Assembly (NCBI GenBank): GCA_037189845.1
Contig: JBBCIS010000003.1
Location: 682,001 to 746,000 of the forward strand
Direction of reading: 5' to 3'
Length of the DNA: 64,000 nt
Origin: JAMLHH01 sp037189845
GTDB lineage: Bacteria; Bacteroidota; Bacteroidia; Chitinophagales; JADIYW01
The first letter of the stretch is position 1; the number at the start of each line of letters is the position of its first letter. The notes beneath the pieces were generated by a model that did not search any database, was not told the DNA's origin, and saw only the letters and a program-made list of their open reading frames with translations. Made by a program: the position numbers and the translations under genes. This document shows positions 44,986 through 52,929 of this stretch, piece after piece.

Positions 44986-45774
44986 ATGAATCGTTTTTTA
45001 AAAGATGTAATCAAAATAATTATACATTATGTATCATTAGTCGTAGCTCACATCATTACTCCAAGAAAGAAATTAAATGAATTAGAAAACTCTAAAAAAG
45101 ATAGTACAATCTATTGTGTAGGCGGAGGGCCTTCAATGAATTTAATGGATCTGTCTTTATTAAATGGACAGAATGTAATATTGACAAATTTTTCTTACAA
45201 AATATTAGACAAATGTAAACCTGGATTTTCCATTTCTTTTGCGCAGGATACAAGAAGAATAGAGGAAATGAAAAAAGTGGATAGAGATCTTTTTGATTTC
45301 TCATTGAGAACAGTATACGGAAGACCAATACTATTATTAAAATTTCTTTGGAATCAGTCATTTACAAAAAAAGACTTATTGATTATTCCCAAAACATATG
45401 GGATATTCAGAGATACGGATTGGAAAAAAGAGGACCTGTTAGATGGTCACAAGATAAATGGGAATATACAAATCGGATATTCTATTATATATTCCGCAAT
45501 ACAATTAGCATATTATATGGGTGCTAAAAGGATTGTGCTAATAGGCGTAGATTTAAATTACACAGGTGCTGCTACACATTTTGATGAGAACAGAAGTTAT
45601 GAAAGAAGTTTGGTAGACAATGCATTATTAGAAAAAATGATGAACAATCTCAAAGATTTGACCGATGCATTGAAAGAGAAGGGCGTAGAAATTTATAATA
45701 CGTCTACATTAACAAATGAAACATATACCCAAAAAATTACTTTAGAAGAAGCCGTAAGAAAATTTAAAAACTGA
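44986..45774 (+). CDS. Maf/GT42-like protein, candidate ulosonic acid transferase
   Basis: A 262-residue protein resembling the DUF115/MptE-like fold shared by flagellin Maf proteins and GT42 sialyltransferases. Near the N-terminus IYCVGGGPSMNLMDL (about 40-54) parallels the GNGPSL nucleotide loop. Further on, GYSIIYSAIQLAYYMGAKRI runs into VLIGVDLNYTG, like the GT42 segment ending in SGIDFY. Maf and GT42 proteins transfer CMP-activated nonulosonic acids. It begins the cassette with the aldolase, cytidylyltransferase and phosphatase genes, though 519 bases separate it from the aldolase start. The N-terminus has a hydrophobic helix (residues 8-24) that may touch the membrane. The transferase role is inferred. 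Confidence 0.6.
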   Translation: MNRFLKDVIKIIIHYVSLVVAHIITPRKKLNELENSKKDSTIYCVGGGPSMNLMDLSLLNGQNVILTNFSYKILDKCKPGFSISFAQDTRRIEEMKKVDRDLFDFSLRTVYGRPILLLKFLWNQSFTKKDLLIIPKTYGIFRDTDWKKEDLLDGHKINGNIQIGYSIIYSAIQLAYYMGAKRIVLIGVDLNYTGAATHFDENRSYERSLVDNALLEKMMNNLKDLTDALKEKGVEIYNTSTLTNETYTQKITLEEAVRKFKN

Positions 45775-46293
45775 TCTTTTGTATATTAATCTGATTTCGA
45801 TTCGGATGAATCAAACTCAGGTTAATTTAGTTCTTCTTAATCCAGCCTCACTTGTGAAAGGCATCCACCCATATTATGCGTTTAACAATACCACATGTAT
45901 TCATCAGCTTCTCCGAACATTCTTTAGCTTCACATAAGTAGTATCTCTAAAATGGGTGCCCATGCTTAAGCTCCTATTCAGGATACCAAACATTTTATCT
46001 GTCCGGCATTGAGTAAGTTCTGTCTGTCTGACTTTCCTAATCAAATAAATGAATATCAATATTTGTCGCTTGTCCTTGAGATTTGATGACACCACATTTC
46101 CTGCTGCCGGATATCATTTTAACTGGTATATAATGACTTCCTAAAAATCAATTAAATTAAATAATTAATTATAAATTGCTCATTGTAAAAATATTATATG
46201 ACTTTAGTTAACTATTTCAAATTTTGAATGAAGGTTAGAGTGTTTTTGATTTACTACAAAAAAACATTAGATTTGACTCGAAATTCATTAAAG
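45775..46293. other. 519-base gap in the cassette; no gene supported
   Basis: AT-rich DNA with a leftward open frame of 63 codons (45904-46095) that shows no family resemblance and is basic and Arg/Thr rich. The higher-GC stretch 45830-46120 differs from its surroundings and could be a decayed gene or element. I found no terminal inverted repeats. Confidence 0.45.
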
Positions 46294-47832
46294 ATGAAGA
46301 TATTAGATTGTACACTAAGAGACGGCGGTTATTATACAAATTGGGATTTTAATTGGGATGATGTAAAGGTATATTTAGATTCTTTAAACCAACTGCCAAT
46401 TGATTATATAGAGTTTGGTTATCGTTCTGTAAAGTTGAAAGGATATTTAGGAGAATACTTTTATTGCCCCCAATATCTATTAGAAAAAATAAGAACAGTT
46501 TCTAACAAAAAACTGGTCATCATTCTTAATGAAAAAGACATAAAAGATACAGACGTTTACGAGTTATTAACCCCTTGTGTCGGTTTGATTGATATGGTGC
46601 GTATTGCTATTGACCCAAAAAGTTTCTCTAGAGCACTAAAGCTAGCAGCAGCAGTAAAAAACATGGGATTTGAAGTTGGGTTCAATGTGATGTACATGTC
46701 TAAGTGGAAAGAAAACAAAGAGTTCTTAGAATTGATTAAAGAAGTAAATGGAGTTTGTGATTACTTTTATATGGTTGATTCTTATGGAGGTGTTTTTCCT
46801 GAGGATGTAAGAAATATCTATCAGTTAGTCAAATCACAGACAGATGTGCCTATTGGTTTCCACGGCCATAATAATTTAGAATTAGCATTGATCAATACAT
46901 TGACAGCGATTGAGCAGGGTGTGGATATTGTGGATTGTACAATTACAGGAATGGGTCGAGGTGCAGGTAATCTGAAGACAGAGTTATTACTAACTGTTTT
47001 GAGCAGTCAGGGAAAATTAAATTTTCCTTTTAATGATTTATCTAAAACCGTAGATACATTTACAAAAATTCAAAATATGTACGAATGGGGGACAAATTTA
47101 CCATATATGGTCTCCGGTGCTAATTCGCTACCACAGAAAGAAGTGATGGATTGGGTCGGTAAAAGATATTATTCCTTTAATAGCATTATCAGAGCCCTTA
47201 ACAATCAGTCTAAGGGAGTTCAGGACAATCAGAAATTGTCAACCTTTAGTACAAATGAGAGGGGAAAATATCCTAAAGCAGTTATTGTTGGTGGTGGTTC
47301 TACAGCTATAGAACATTCTACTGCTATCAAAAAATACCTGGAATCCAATCCTGCATTGTTAGTAATCCACGCTAGTTCCAAAAATGCTATGGCCTATAAA
47401 TCTATTCCTAATAAGCAGATTTTTTGTTTGGTAGGAAATGAAGGACACAGAATGGAAGATGTTTTTTGCGGAGAAATTCCTGATAATACAATATGCGTAT
47501 TACCCCCCTTCCCAAGAAAGATGGGCACCTATATCCCCTCAACATTAAAAGAAAATGCTTATGAATTAAAAGAGGTCTCATTTTCAGATAAGTATTGTGA
47601 TTCCCATACTGCCATTGCATTACAGACTATAGTAGAATTAGACATCAAATCAGTTGAATTAGTTGGTTACGATGGATATTCAAACACTTTAGTAGGGAAA
47701 AAAGAGCAAGAGCTTTTGGCGGAAAATGAGTATCTATTTACCAAGTTAGTGAATAAAGGTGTCAAATGTTCAAGTCTGACACCAACAGCATATAAAATGA
47801 TTGAACAACAGTCCATCTATTCAATTACATGA
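46294..47832 (+). CDS. DRE-TIM pyruvate aldolase fused to a Rossmann-like domain
   Basis: About 512 residues from the ATG at 46294 (MKILDCTLRDGG); an earlier ATG at 46228 adds 22 residues before the conserved start. Residues 1-270 are an HMGL-like TIM barrel: DCTLRDGG (metal-binding Asp, Arg), VDSYGGVFPEDV, GFHGHNNLELA (HxH metal ligands) and GMGRGAGNLKTE. This closely resembles 4-hydroxy-2-oxovalerate aldolases, which join pyruvate to an aldehyde. The remainder (about 305-512) begins KAVIVGGGSTAIEHS and ends in a block (SHTAIALQTI, SVELVGYDGYS) recalling the DUF115/GT42 fold. With the next two genes it would make a 2-keto-3-deoxy sugar acid. The enzyme's aldehyde substrate is unknown. Confidence 0.78.
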   Translation: MKILDCTLRDGGYYTNWDFNWDDVKVYLDSLNQLPIDYIEFGYRSVKLKGYLGEYFYCPQYLLEKIRTVSNKKLVIILNEKDIKDTDVYELLTPCVGLIDMVRIAIDPKSFSRALKLAAAVKNMGFEVGFNVMYMSKWKENKEFLELIKEVNGVCDYFYMVDSYGGVFPEDVRNIYQLVKSQTDVPIGFHGHNNLELALINTLTAIEQGVDIVDCTITGMGRGAGNLKTELLLTVLSSQGKLNFPFNDLSKTVDTFTKIQNMYEWGTNLPYMVSGANSLPQKEVMDWVGKRYYSFNSIIRALNNQSKGVQDNQKLSTFSTNERGKYPKAVIVGGGSTAIEHSTAIKKYLESNPALLVIHASSKNAMAYKSIPNKQIFCLVGNEGHRMEDVFCGEIPDNTICVLPPFPRKMGTYIPSTLKENAYELKEVSFSDKYCDSHTAIALQTIVELDIKSVELVGYDGYSNTLVGKKEQELLAENEYLFTKLVNKGVKCSSLTPTAYKMIEQQSIYSIT

Positions 47833-48557
47833 AGTTTTTAGTAATAATCCCAGCAAGGATAGCATCAACCAGATTACCTCAAAAGCCATTAGTAGATATT
47901 TTGGGGAAATCAATGTTACAAAGAACGTATGAGCAGTGTCTGAAAGCTGTAGATCAAGATAAATTATTGATTGCTACAGATAGTCCTTTAATTGTAGAGC
48001 ATGCAGAAAATTTGGGTTTCAATGTAGTATTGACCTCAGAAGAATGCTTAACTGGCACAGACAGAGTGGCGGAAGTAGCAAACCTATATGATTTTGACTA
48101 TTATATTAATGTACAAGGTGATGAGCCCTTAATTAATCCTCAGGATATTTTAAAGGTAATTGATGCGATTCATCTTTATCCGGGAGAAATTATTAATGGA
48201 TACACTGAAATTGAAAATGAGTCAGACTATGTTAGCAGGACAATTCCAAAGGTTGTATTCAGAAATGATGGTCGCTTGTTATATATGTCCAGATCGCCGA
48301 TTCCAGGCAATAAAAGTGATAGTTTTGTAAAGGCCTGGAGACAGGTTTGTATTTATGCATTTCCTAAAAAAGTTTTGGCCGACTTTGCTAATCAGAAAGA
48401 AAAAACTCAAATTGAAAACATTGAAGATATTGAAATTTTAAGATTTTTAGAGATGGGCCACGAAGTACGCATGATCCACATGTCAGATCAATCTATTGCA
48501 GTTGATACTAGCTATGATCTAGACAAAGTTATAAAAAGGCTAAATGAAGAACATTAA
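47829..48557 (+). CDS. KdsB-like CMP-ulosonate cytidylyltransferase
   Basis: A 242-residue member of the CMP-Kdo synthetase family. It carries IPARIASTRLPQKPLVDI (residues 6-23), GTDRVAEVA, YINVQGDEPLI and the late metal-site segment IAVDTSYDL. It would activate a 3-deoxy-ulosonic acid with CTP. Being inside a cassette with an aldolase and a phosphatase, and coupled to the aldolase gene by an ATGA overlap, it is more likely a paralogue for a special sugar acid than the housekeeping KdsB. Kdo itself cannot be excluded as its substrate. Confidence 0.8.
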   Translation: MKFLVIIPARIASTRLPQKPLVDILGKSMLQRTYEQCLKAVDQDKLLIATDSPLIVEHAENLGFNVVLTSEECLTGTDRVAEVANLYDFDYYINVQGDEPLINPQDILKVIDAIHLYPGEIINGYTEIENESDYVSRTIPKVVFRNDGRLLYMSRSPIPGNKSDSFVKAWRQVCIYAFPKKVLADFANQKEKTQIENIEDIEILRFLEMGHEVRMIHMSDQSIAVDTSYDLDKVIKRLNEEH

Positions 48558-49161
48558 CACGATTTTTTGGGATTTTGACGGAGTCATAATGGATTCGAAC
48601 TCTGTACGCGATACTGGTTTCGAGCGGGTATTGTCAGAATTTCCAAAAGCACAAGTAGAAGATTTACTGGAATTTCATCGTAAGAATGGCGGGTTGTCCA
48701 GATATGTCAAATTTCGTTATTTCTTTGAAGAAGTTCGAAAAGAATCTGTCACAGAAAACCAGATTCAAGTTTGGGCAGCTAAGTTTTCTGAAATAATGCT
48801 ATCATCTCTGATGAATCCTGCTTTATTGATTACAGACAGCATTTTATTTATCAAGAATAATTATCAAAAGTATAAAATGCACATTGTATCAGGCTCAGAT
48901 GGAAATGAATTAAGAAAAATATGTGAAGAAATAGGTATTTATCAGTATTTTATTACTATTGAAGGCTCGCCTACTCCTAAAAATCTGTTGGTCAAAAACA
49001 TTTTAGAAACCTATGAATATAAGCCTGAAAATTGTGTTTTGATAGGAGATTCTATTAACGACAAGGAAGCTGCGATGTCAAATAATGTATTTTTTAGGGG
49101 ATATAACAATCCGACTTTGAAAGACGATAATTATATACATTCATTTAATCAAAACCAATAG
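48544..49161 (+). CDS. HAD-superfamily phosphatase
   Basis: A 205-residue HAD phosphatase of the phosphoglycolate-phosphatase-like group. Motif I FWDFDGVIMDS (nucleophile Asp near residue 11), motif II HIVSGSD, motif III Lys in PTPKNLLV and motif IV GDSINDKEAA are all present, with a helical cap between. It overlaps the cytidylyltransferase gene by 14 bases. By analogy with KdsC or NeuB-pathway phosphatases it would remove the phosphate from the ulosonic acid phosphate before CMP activation. The order of enzymes is inferred. Confidence 0.8.
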   Translation: MKNINTIFWDFDGVIMDSNSVRDTGFERVLSEFPKAQVEDLLEFHRKNGGLSRYVKFRYFFEEVRKESVTENQIQVWAAKFSEIMLSSLMNPALLITDSILFIKNNYQKYKMHIVSGSDGNELRKICEEIGIYQYFITIEGSPTPKNLLVKNILETYEYKPENCVLIGDSINDKEAAMSNNVFFRGYNNPTLKDDNYIHSFNQNQ

Positions 49162-49317
49162 GAGATTATTAAAAAATTGTCCTTTTACGACCGTTGGCTT
49201 ATATTCAGTATCTACTCTTTTGAAACAAAAACTGTTTTCTATATCTCTAACAATTCTATTTGATTCTATATCATCTAATCTTATTTCCATTGTATAATAA
49301 CGGTCATCAATGAGATA

Positions 49318-50187
49318 TTATCTCAATATGCTAACCAACTCAATGGATGGTTTTACATCGTTCACAGAGAAACCTCTTCCTTGTAAAATCTCTTCGTAAC
49401 TTTTTGTGTGTAGTTCGTGAAATCCATTGTCAAACTCTATTTTTTCACTATCCACTTCCAGCAATCTGTAGCTTTTCAAAGAACTATCTTTTAAGTCATT
49501 TATATCAATACTTAAGTTCCAGTGAACTGTCGCTTGTTCTAATTCCAAAATACCGGACATCTTATCCGTCTGATGTACTTGCAAATCCATGTTTTTCACC
49601 GGACCAAACAACCAGATCAATAAATCAAAAAGATGAATACCGATATTAGTCGCCAGCCCTCCTGATTTGTTGACATCACCTTTCCAGCTGTATTGATACC
49701 ATTTTCCACGGGGTGTAATATATTTCAGATTGACCTGATGATGCTGGTTTTGCTGTTCCAGCTGTTTTTTCAATGCTATCAAAACCGGTTGAAGCCGAAG
49801 CTGTAAAATGGTAAAAACTTTTTTACCGGTTAGTTTTTCCTCTTCTTCGATAGCCGAGACATTATGAGGATTCAGTACCAAAGGTTTTTCACAAATGACA
49901 TCTGCACCTAATCTTAACCCAAATCTGACATGTGAATCGTGCAGATAATTAGGAGTACAGACGACCAGATAATCTATTCCCTGACCCTCATTTTTGAGCT
50001 TGGCGAGATATCTTTCAAATCTTTCAAATTCTGTGAAAAATGCTGCTTCCGGAAAATACTGGTCCAATATGCCTACGGAATCGCTTTTGTCCATTGCAGC
50101 CACCAGAATATTTCCTGTATCACTGATGGCTTTCAAGTGACGAGGGGCAACGTATCCGGCTACTCCTATGATGGCAAATCTTTTCAT
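49318..50187 (-). CDS. wbpB: UDP-GlcNAc-uronate 3-dehydrogenase
   Basis: A 289-residue Gfo/Idh/MocA enzyme that closely matches WbpB/WlbA. It starts MKRFAIIGVAGYVAPRHLKA, has the characteristic SVGILDQYFP and FFTEFE segments, PNYLHDSHVRFGLRLG, CEKPLV (catalytic Lys), WKGD and the terminal GFHELHTKSYEEIL. WbpB oxidises C3 of UDP-GlcNAcA so that WbpE can aminate it. WbpA (6-dehydrogenase) and WbpI are not in this window. It is about 30 residues shorter than the Pseudomonas enzyme at the C-terminus. Its 3' end is the intact copy of a duplicated segment. Confidence 0.92.
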   Translation of the reverse strand: MKRFAIIGVAGYVAPRHLKAISDTGNILVAAMDKSDSVGILDQYFPEAAFFTEFERFERYLAKLKNEGQGIDYLVVCTPNYLHDSHVRFGLRLGADVICEKPLVLNPHNVSAIEEEEKLTGKKVFTILQLRLQPVLIALKKQLEQQNQHHQVNLKYITPRGKWYQYSWKGDVNKSGGLATNIGIHLFDLLIWLFGPVKNMDLQVHQTDKMSGILELEQATVHWNLSIDINDLKDSSLKSYRLLEVDSEKIEFDNGFHELHTKSYEEILQGRGFSVNDVKPSIELVSILR

Positions 50188-50393
50188 ATACTGAAATTTA
50201 AAGTTTTATTGGCTCTTTTTCATCTTTCAATACAAATCCGGACGTTTGGGACTCAGTTTTTTTACTAGTTCCATCTTTCTATTCTCTTTCCCAAGATGCA
50301 ATCAACCCCTTTATTGTTTTCACAACACACGAATTGATTTGAGTGCACCAACAAAAGTTTTGTGTCTGAAAGTAGTAATTATTACAAATCGGG

Positions 50394-51620
50394 CTAATCA
50401 CAAAAAATTGTTTTACTTCTTGTCGGAACAGCTGAATTCATCTCAAAATATTCAATTAGAAATGAGCCTTTAGAAAAAGCCATTTTTATATCAGATGATT
50501 TTCCGGATTCAATCATGGTAAATGTTTGCGAATCCCCGCCATAAGGTAATGTTGAAACTTGCCAATTGATTTCTGAGCCAACGTAATAAACCCATAAACC
50601 ATCATTTTCTGAACCCATATTGATTTCATTTAACGATGTGATCTTTATTTTAAGAGAAGTTCCTTTTACTGAATGAGCTGATAAGCTCACTGTGTTTTCA
50701 GGTCCGGAGAGGAAGTTTGTTTTAGACAATGACAAGATGTTTTCTCCGCCAACTCCGGTTTCAGGATAGGTAAACAAAGAATATATTTCATCGAAATTGG
50801 TATTTTCTATAAAGTTTGAAATATACTTGCCGAAATCCGGGACATCCACTGTGGCTCCAATGTCACGATATCTTTTAGCTAAATTATTTTTTATCGATAC
50901 AGTATCCAATACCACAGCATGGCTGATCAAATGAGAACCTAAAACCGTACTATTTAATACACCATCCGTCATGATGTCATTGCTGATATTTGACAGAAGC
51001 TCTGTCATTTCGCTTTCCGTACGATAACCTTGCATAATTGCAGAAACTGCCAGCAATATTCCATTATCGTCTCCGCTTTCTGAGATTTTTAGTTGTTCAG
51101 AAATTTTTATATCCTCCTTTTCAATATTGAAAATAGCTAATACTTCTCTCTGTGCTTGTATTTTTGAATCCTCAAAAGACTGACCATTTTTTATGAGATA
51201 TTCGACACGAGACTTCTCCAGATGTGTCAAAATATTGATATTCAATTCGCCTGTTCCGGAAACATCGCACAAAGAATACAATGTAATCTGAGCGGCAGAT
51301 TGCTGTCCCAGAACCTCATTAAAATAAAAGCCATCAACTCTCAGGGAGGCATAACTGGAACTCAATGGAATATCATTCAGTTGAAATGTTCCTTTATTAT
51401 CGGTGATTTGTGCATTGTAGGATTTTCCGGACGGAGATAAATCTGCCTGTAAATCGTAAACGGTCACAGCACTTCCGTTGATGAAAGGCCCTTTTTGAGC
51501 ATATCCGGTTACATTTTGTATCGTGTTTGTGGAATTGCTTTTGTCTTTTTTGCAATTCGTAAAAAAGATAGACATTGAAAATACAATGACTATCAAAAAG
51601 TGTCCATTAAGCTTTTTCAT
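50394..51620 (-). CDS. lipoprotein of unknown function
   Basis: A 408-residue lipoprotein with lipobox FFTNC (Cys23) followed by a Lys/Asp/Ser linker. The first domain (about 35-110), starting NVTGYAQKGPFINGSAVTVY, looks like a carboxypeptidase-regulatory-type beta sandwich; the middle is helical (THLEKSRVEYLIKNGQSFED), and the C-terminus is beta-rich. No enzyme motif is seen. The gene separates wbpB from wbpD-wbpE, does not fit the sugar pathway, and is preceded by a long gap, so it is probably a later insertion. Confidence 0.7.
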   Translation of the reverse strand: MKKLNGHFLIVIVFSMSIFFTNCKKDKSNSTNTIQNVTGYAQKGPFINGSAVTVYDLQADLSPSGKSYNAQITDNKGTFQLNDIPLSSSYASLRVDGFYFNEVLGQQSAAQITLYSLCDVSGTGELNINILTHLEKSRVEYLIKNGQSFEDSKIQAQREVLAIFNIEKEDIKISEQLKISESGDDNGILLAVSAIMQGYRTESEMTELLSNISNDIMTDGVLNSTVLGSHLISHAVVLDTVSIKNNLAKRYRDIGATVDVPDFGKYISNFIENTNFDEIYSLFTYPETGVGGENILSLSKTNFLSGPENTVSLSAHSVKGTSLKIKITSLNEINMGSENDGLWVYYVGSEINWQVSTLPYGGDSQTFTMIESGKSSDIKMAFSKGSFLIEYFEMNSAVPTRSKTIFCD

Positions 51621-52335
51621 AGTTTTTAATTTAGGGGTATAGTGGTATTCAAAAAATATTTTGCTCCCAACTATTGGTAAATATAATCAATAAATTATGA
51701 TTATGATTTATCTTCAAAAGACATCATTAACGCTATAGGCAATATCCTTTTCAAGTGGTTTTCTGGCAGTAAAAGATTTTTATGAGGTGTGTTTTCAGAG
51801 AAACTTGACCTCCACTCACAGCAAAAACTCTTCGTAATTCTTCGGAGTAATGACCTTAAAGTCGTCATTATGGTTTTCCGTTTTACAACTTTTTTGGATC
51901 TGAATCCGAGAATTTCACAACTTTCTTGGATTTGGAGATGTGATGAACATGTTTTGTGCTCCTCACTGTATAGTTTGGTTCGTTTACCTACAACAACAAA
52001 ACAATGGTAGAAGCAATTTTTTCTTGTCCTGTTTCTTTAAAAGAAAAGGACCAAAAGAATCGCGCCGACTTTTCGGCGACCCACATTGTCCTTGATGCTG
52101 AAAATTTCCAAAACTATTCATAGCTTTTAGTTTGATACAAACTCAAGGAGAAATTTACAAGCTCAAATTCTGTATCGTACAAAAGTGGAAATTTTTGTCA
52201 GCATCTCGTCGTGTGGGTACCCAGCCTGCAAAGTCAATGGCGCAGAAACGCACAGAGATTTTGGTCACGGTTGTTTTGTTCTTACTTGTTTACTCATTCT
52301 CTGGATGCCATATTGATTATACCCTTTACCCTAGT
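51621..52335. other. 715-base gap without a supported gene
   Basis: I found no open frame with protein-like content. A short frame at 52132-52347 has a hydrophobic stretch followed by Cys but an atypical N-terminus. The main structure is a pair of strong hairpins at 52026-52078, entered separately. The rest is mixed-composition DNA that may be decayed coding sequence. Confidence 0.5.
52026..52078. repeat. two adjacent hairpins, possible interspersed repeat
   Basis: The first hairpin pairs GTCCT and TTTCTTT (52026-52038) with AAAGAAA and AGGAC (52040-52051), with one bulged G. The second pairs CGCCGA (52063-52068) with TCGGCG (52073-52078) around a CTTT loop. Neither is next to a gene end, so termination is not obvious; a mobile or repeated non-coding unit is possible. 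Confidence 0.45.
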
Positions 52336-52929
52336 TTAAGCAATTGAATCTAAAAGTATAACCTTGTCTTTTACTTTCTGATAAGTCCATTTACTTTCCG
52401 GACATACAGCAATACCGATTTCGTCAAAATTCAATTGGTGTCCGTGTGCGCTTATCCAATAAAGATGTTTGGCAGGATTACCTATTACCAAAGAATAATC
52501 TGCAACATTTTTTGTCACAACGCTGCCTGCGCCGACCATCGCATATTCTCCGATAGTATTTCCGCAAATGATGGTAGCATTGGCTCCAACACTCGCTCCT
52601 TTTTTGACGATAGTAGGCTTGAACTGTTTTTTTCTTTCCAGAAAAGCTCTAGGATTAATGACATTGGTAAATACACAGGACGGGCCTAAAAAGACATCGT
52701 CCTCACATTGAACCCCCTCATAGATAGATACATTGTTCTGGACTTTTACCTGATTGCCCAGAGTGACCTGGTTGCCTACAAAAACATTTTGTCCGAGAAT
52801 ACACTTTTCGCCTAATTGCGCACTTGCACTCACATGGGAGAAATGCCAGATTTTAGAATCTTTACCAATTTTTGCTCCATGGTCTATGATGGCACTTTCG
52901 TGCTTAAAATAATCAGGCTCCAGCATCAA
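52336..52929 (-). CDS. wbpD: UDP-3-amino-sugar uronate N-acetyltransferase
   Basis: A 197-residue hexapeptide-repeat acetyltransferase matching WbpD. It has IGKDSKIWHFSHV, LGQNVFVGN, QNNVSIYEGV, FLGPSCVFTNVINPR and the terminal GSVVTKNVADYSLVIGNPAKH. WbpD acetylates the 3-amino group added by WbpE, giving the UDP-2,3-diacetamido uronic acid. It overlaps the wbpE gene by 17 bases, so the two are made together. Confidence 0.92.
   Translation of the reverse strand: MMLEPDYFKHESAIIDHGAKIGKDSKIWHFSHVSASAQLGEKCILGQNVFVGNQVTLGNQVKVQNNVSIYEGVQCEDDVFLGPSCVFTNVINPRAFLERKKQFKPTIVKKGASVGANATIICGNTIGEYAMVGAGSVVTKNVADYSLVIGNPAKHLYWISAHGHQLNFDEIGIAVCPESKWTYQKVKDKVILLDSIA

Noticed and set aside
45904..46095. 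A leftward 63-codon frame as a transposase remnant
   Set aside because: No transposase motif or terminal repeats could be identified; kept only as part of an unexplained gap.
47829..48557. Naming this gene kdsB
   Set aside because: The family match is good, but context (aldolase and phosphatase cassette inserted in a glycan locus) points to a paralogue for another sugar acid; substrate cannot be read from sequence.
52132..52347. A small rightward lipoprotein-like open frame
   Set aside because: The N-terminal part is not a signal sequence, the Cys comes too late, and it runs into the wbpD 3' end on the opposite strand.
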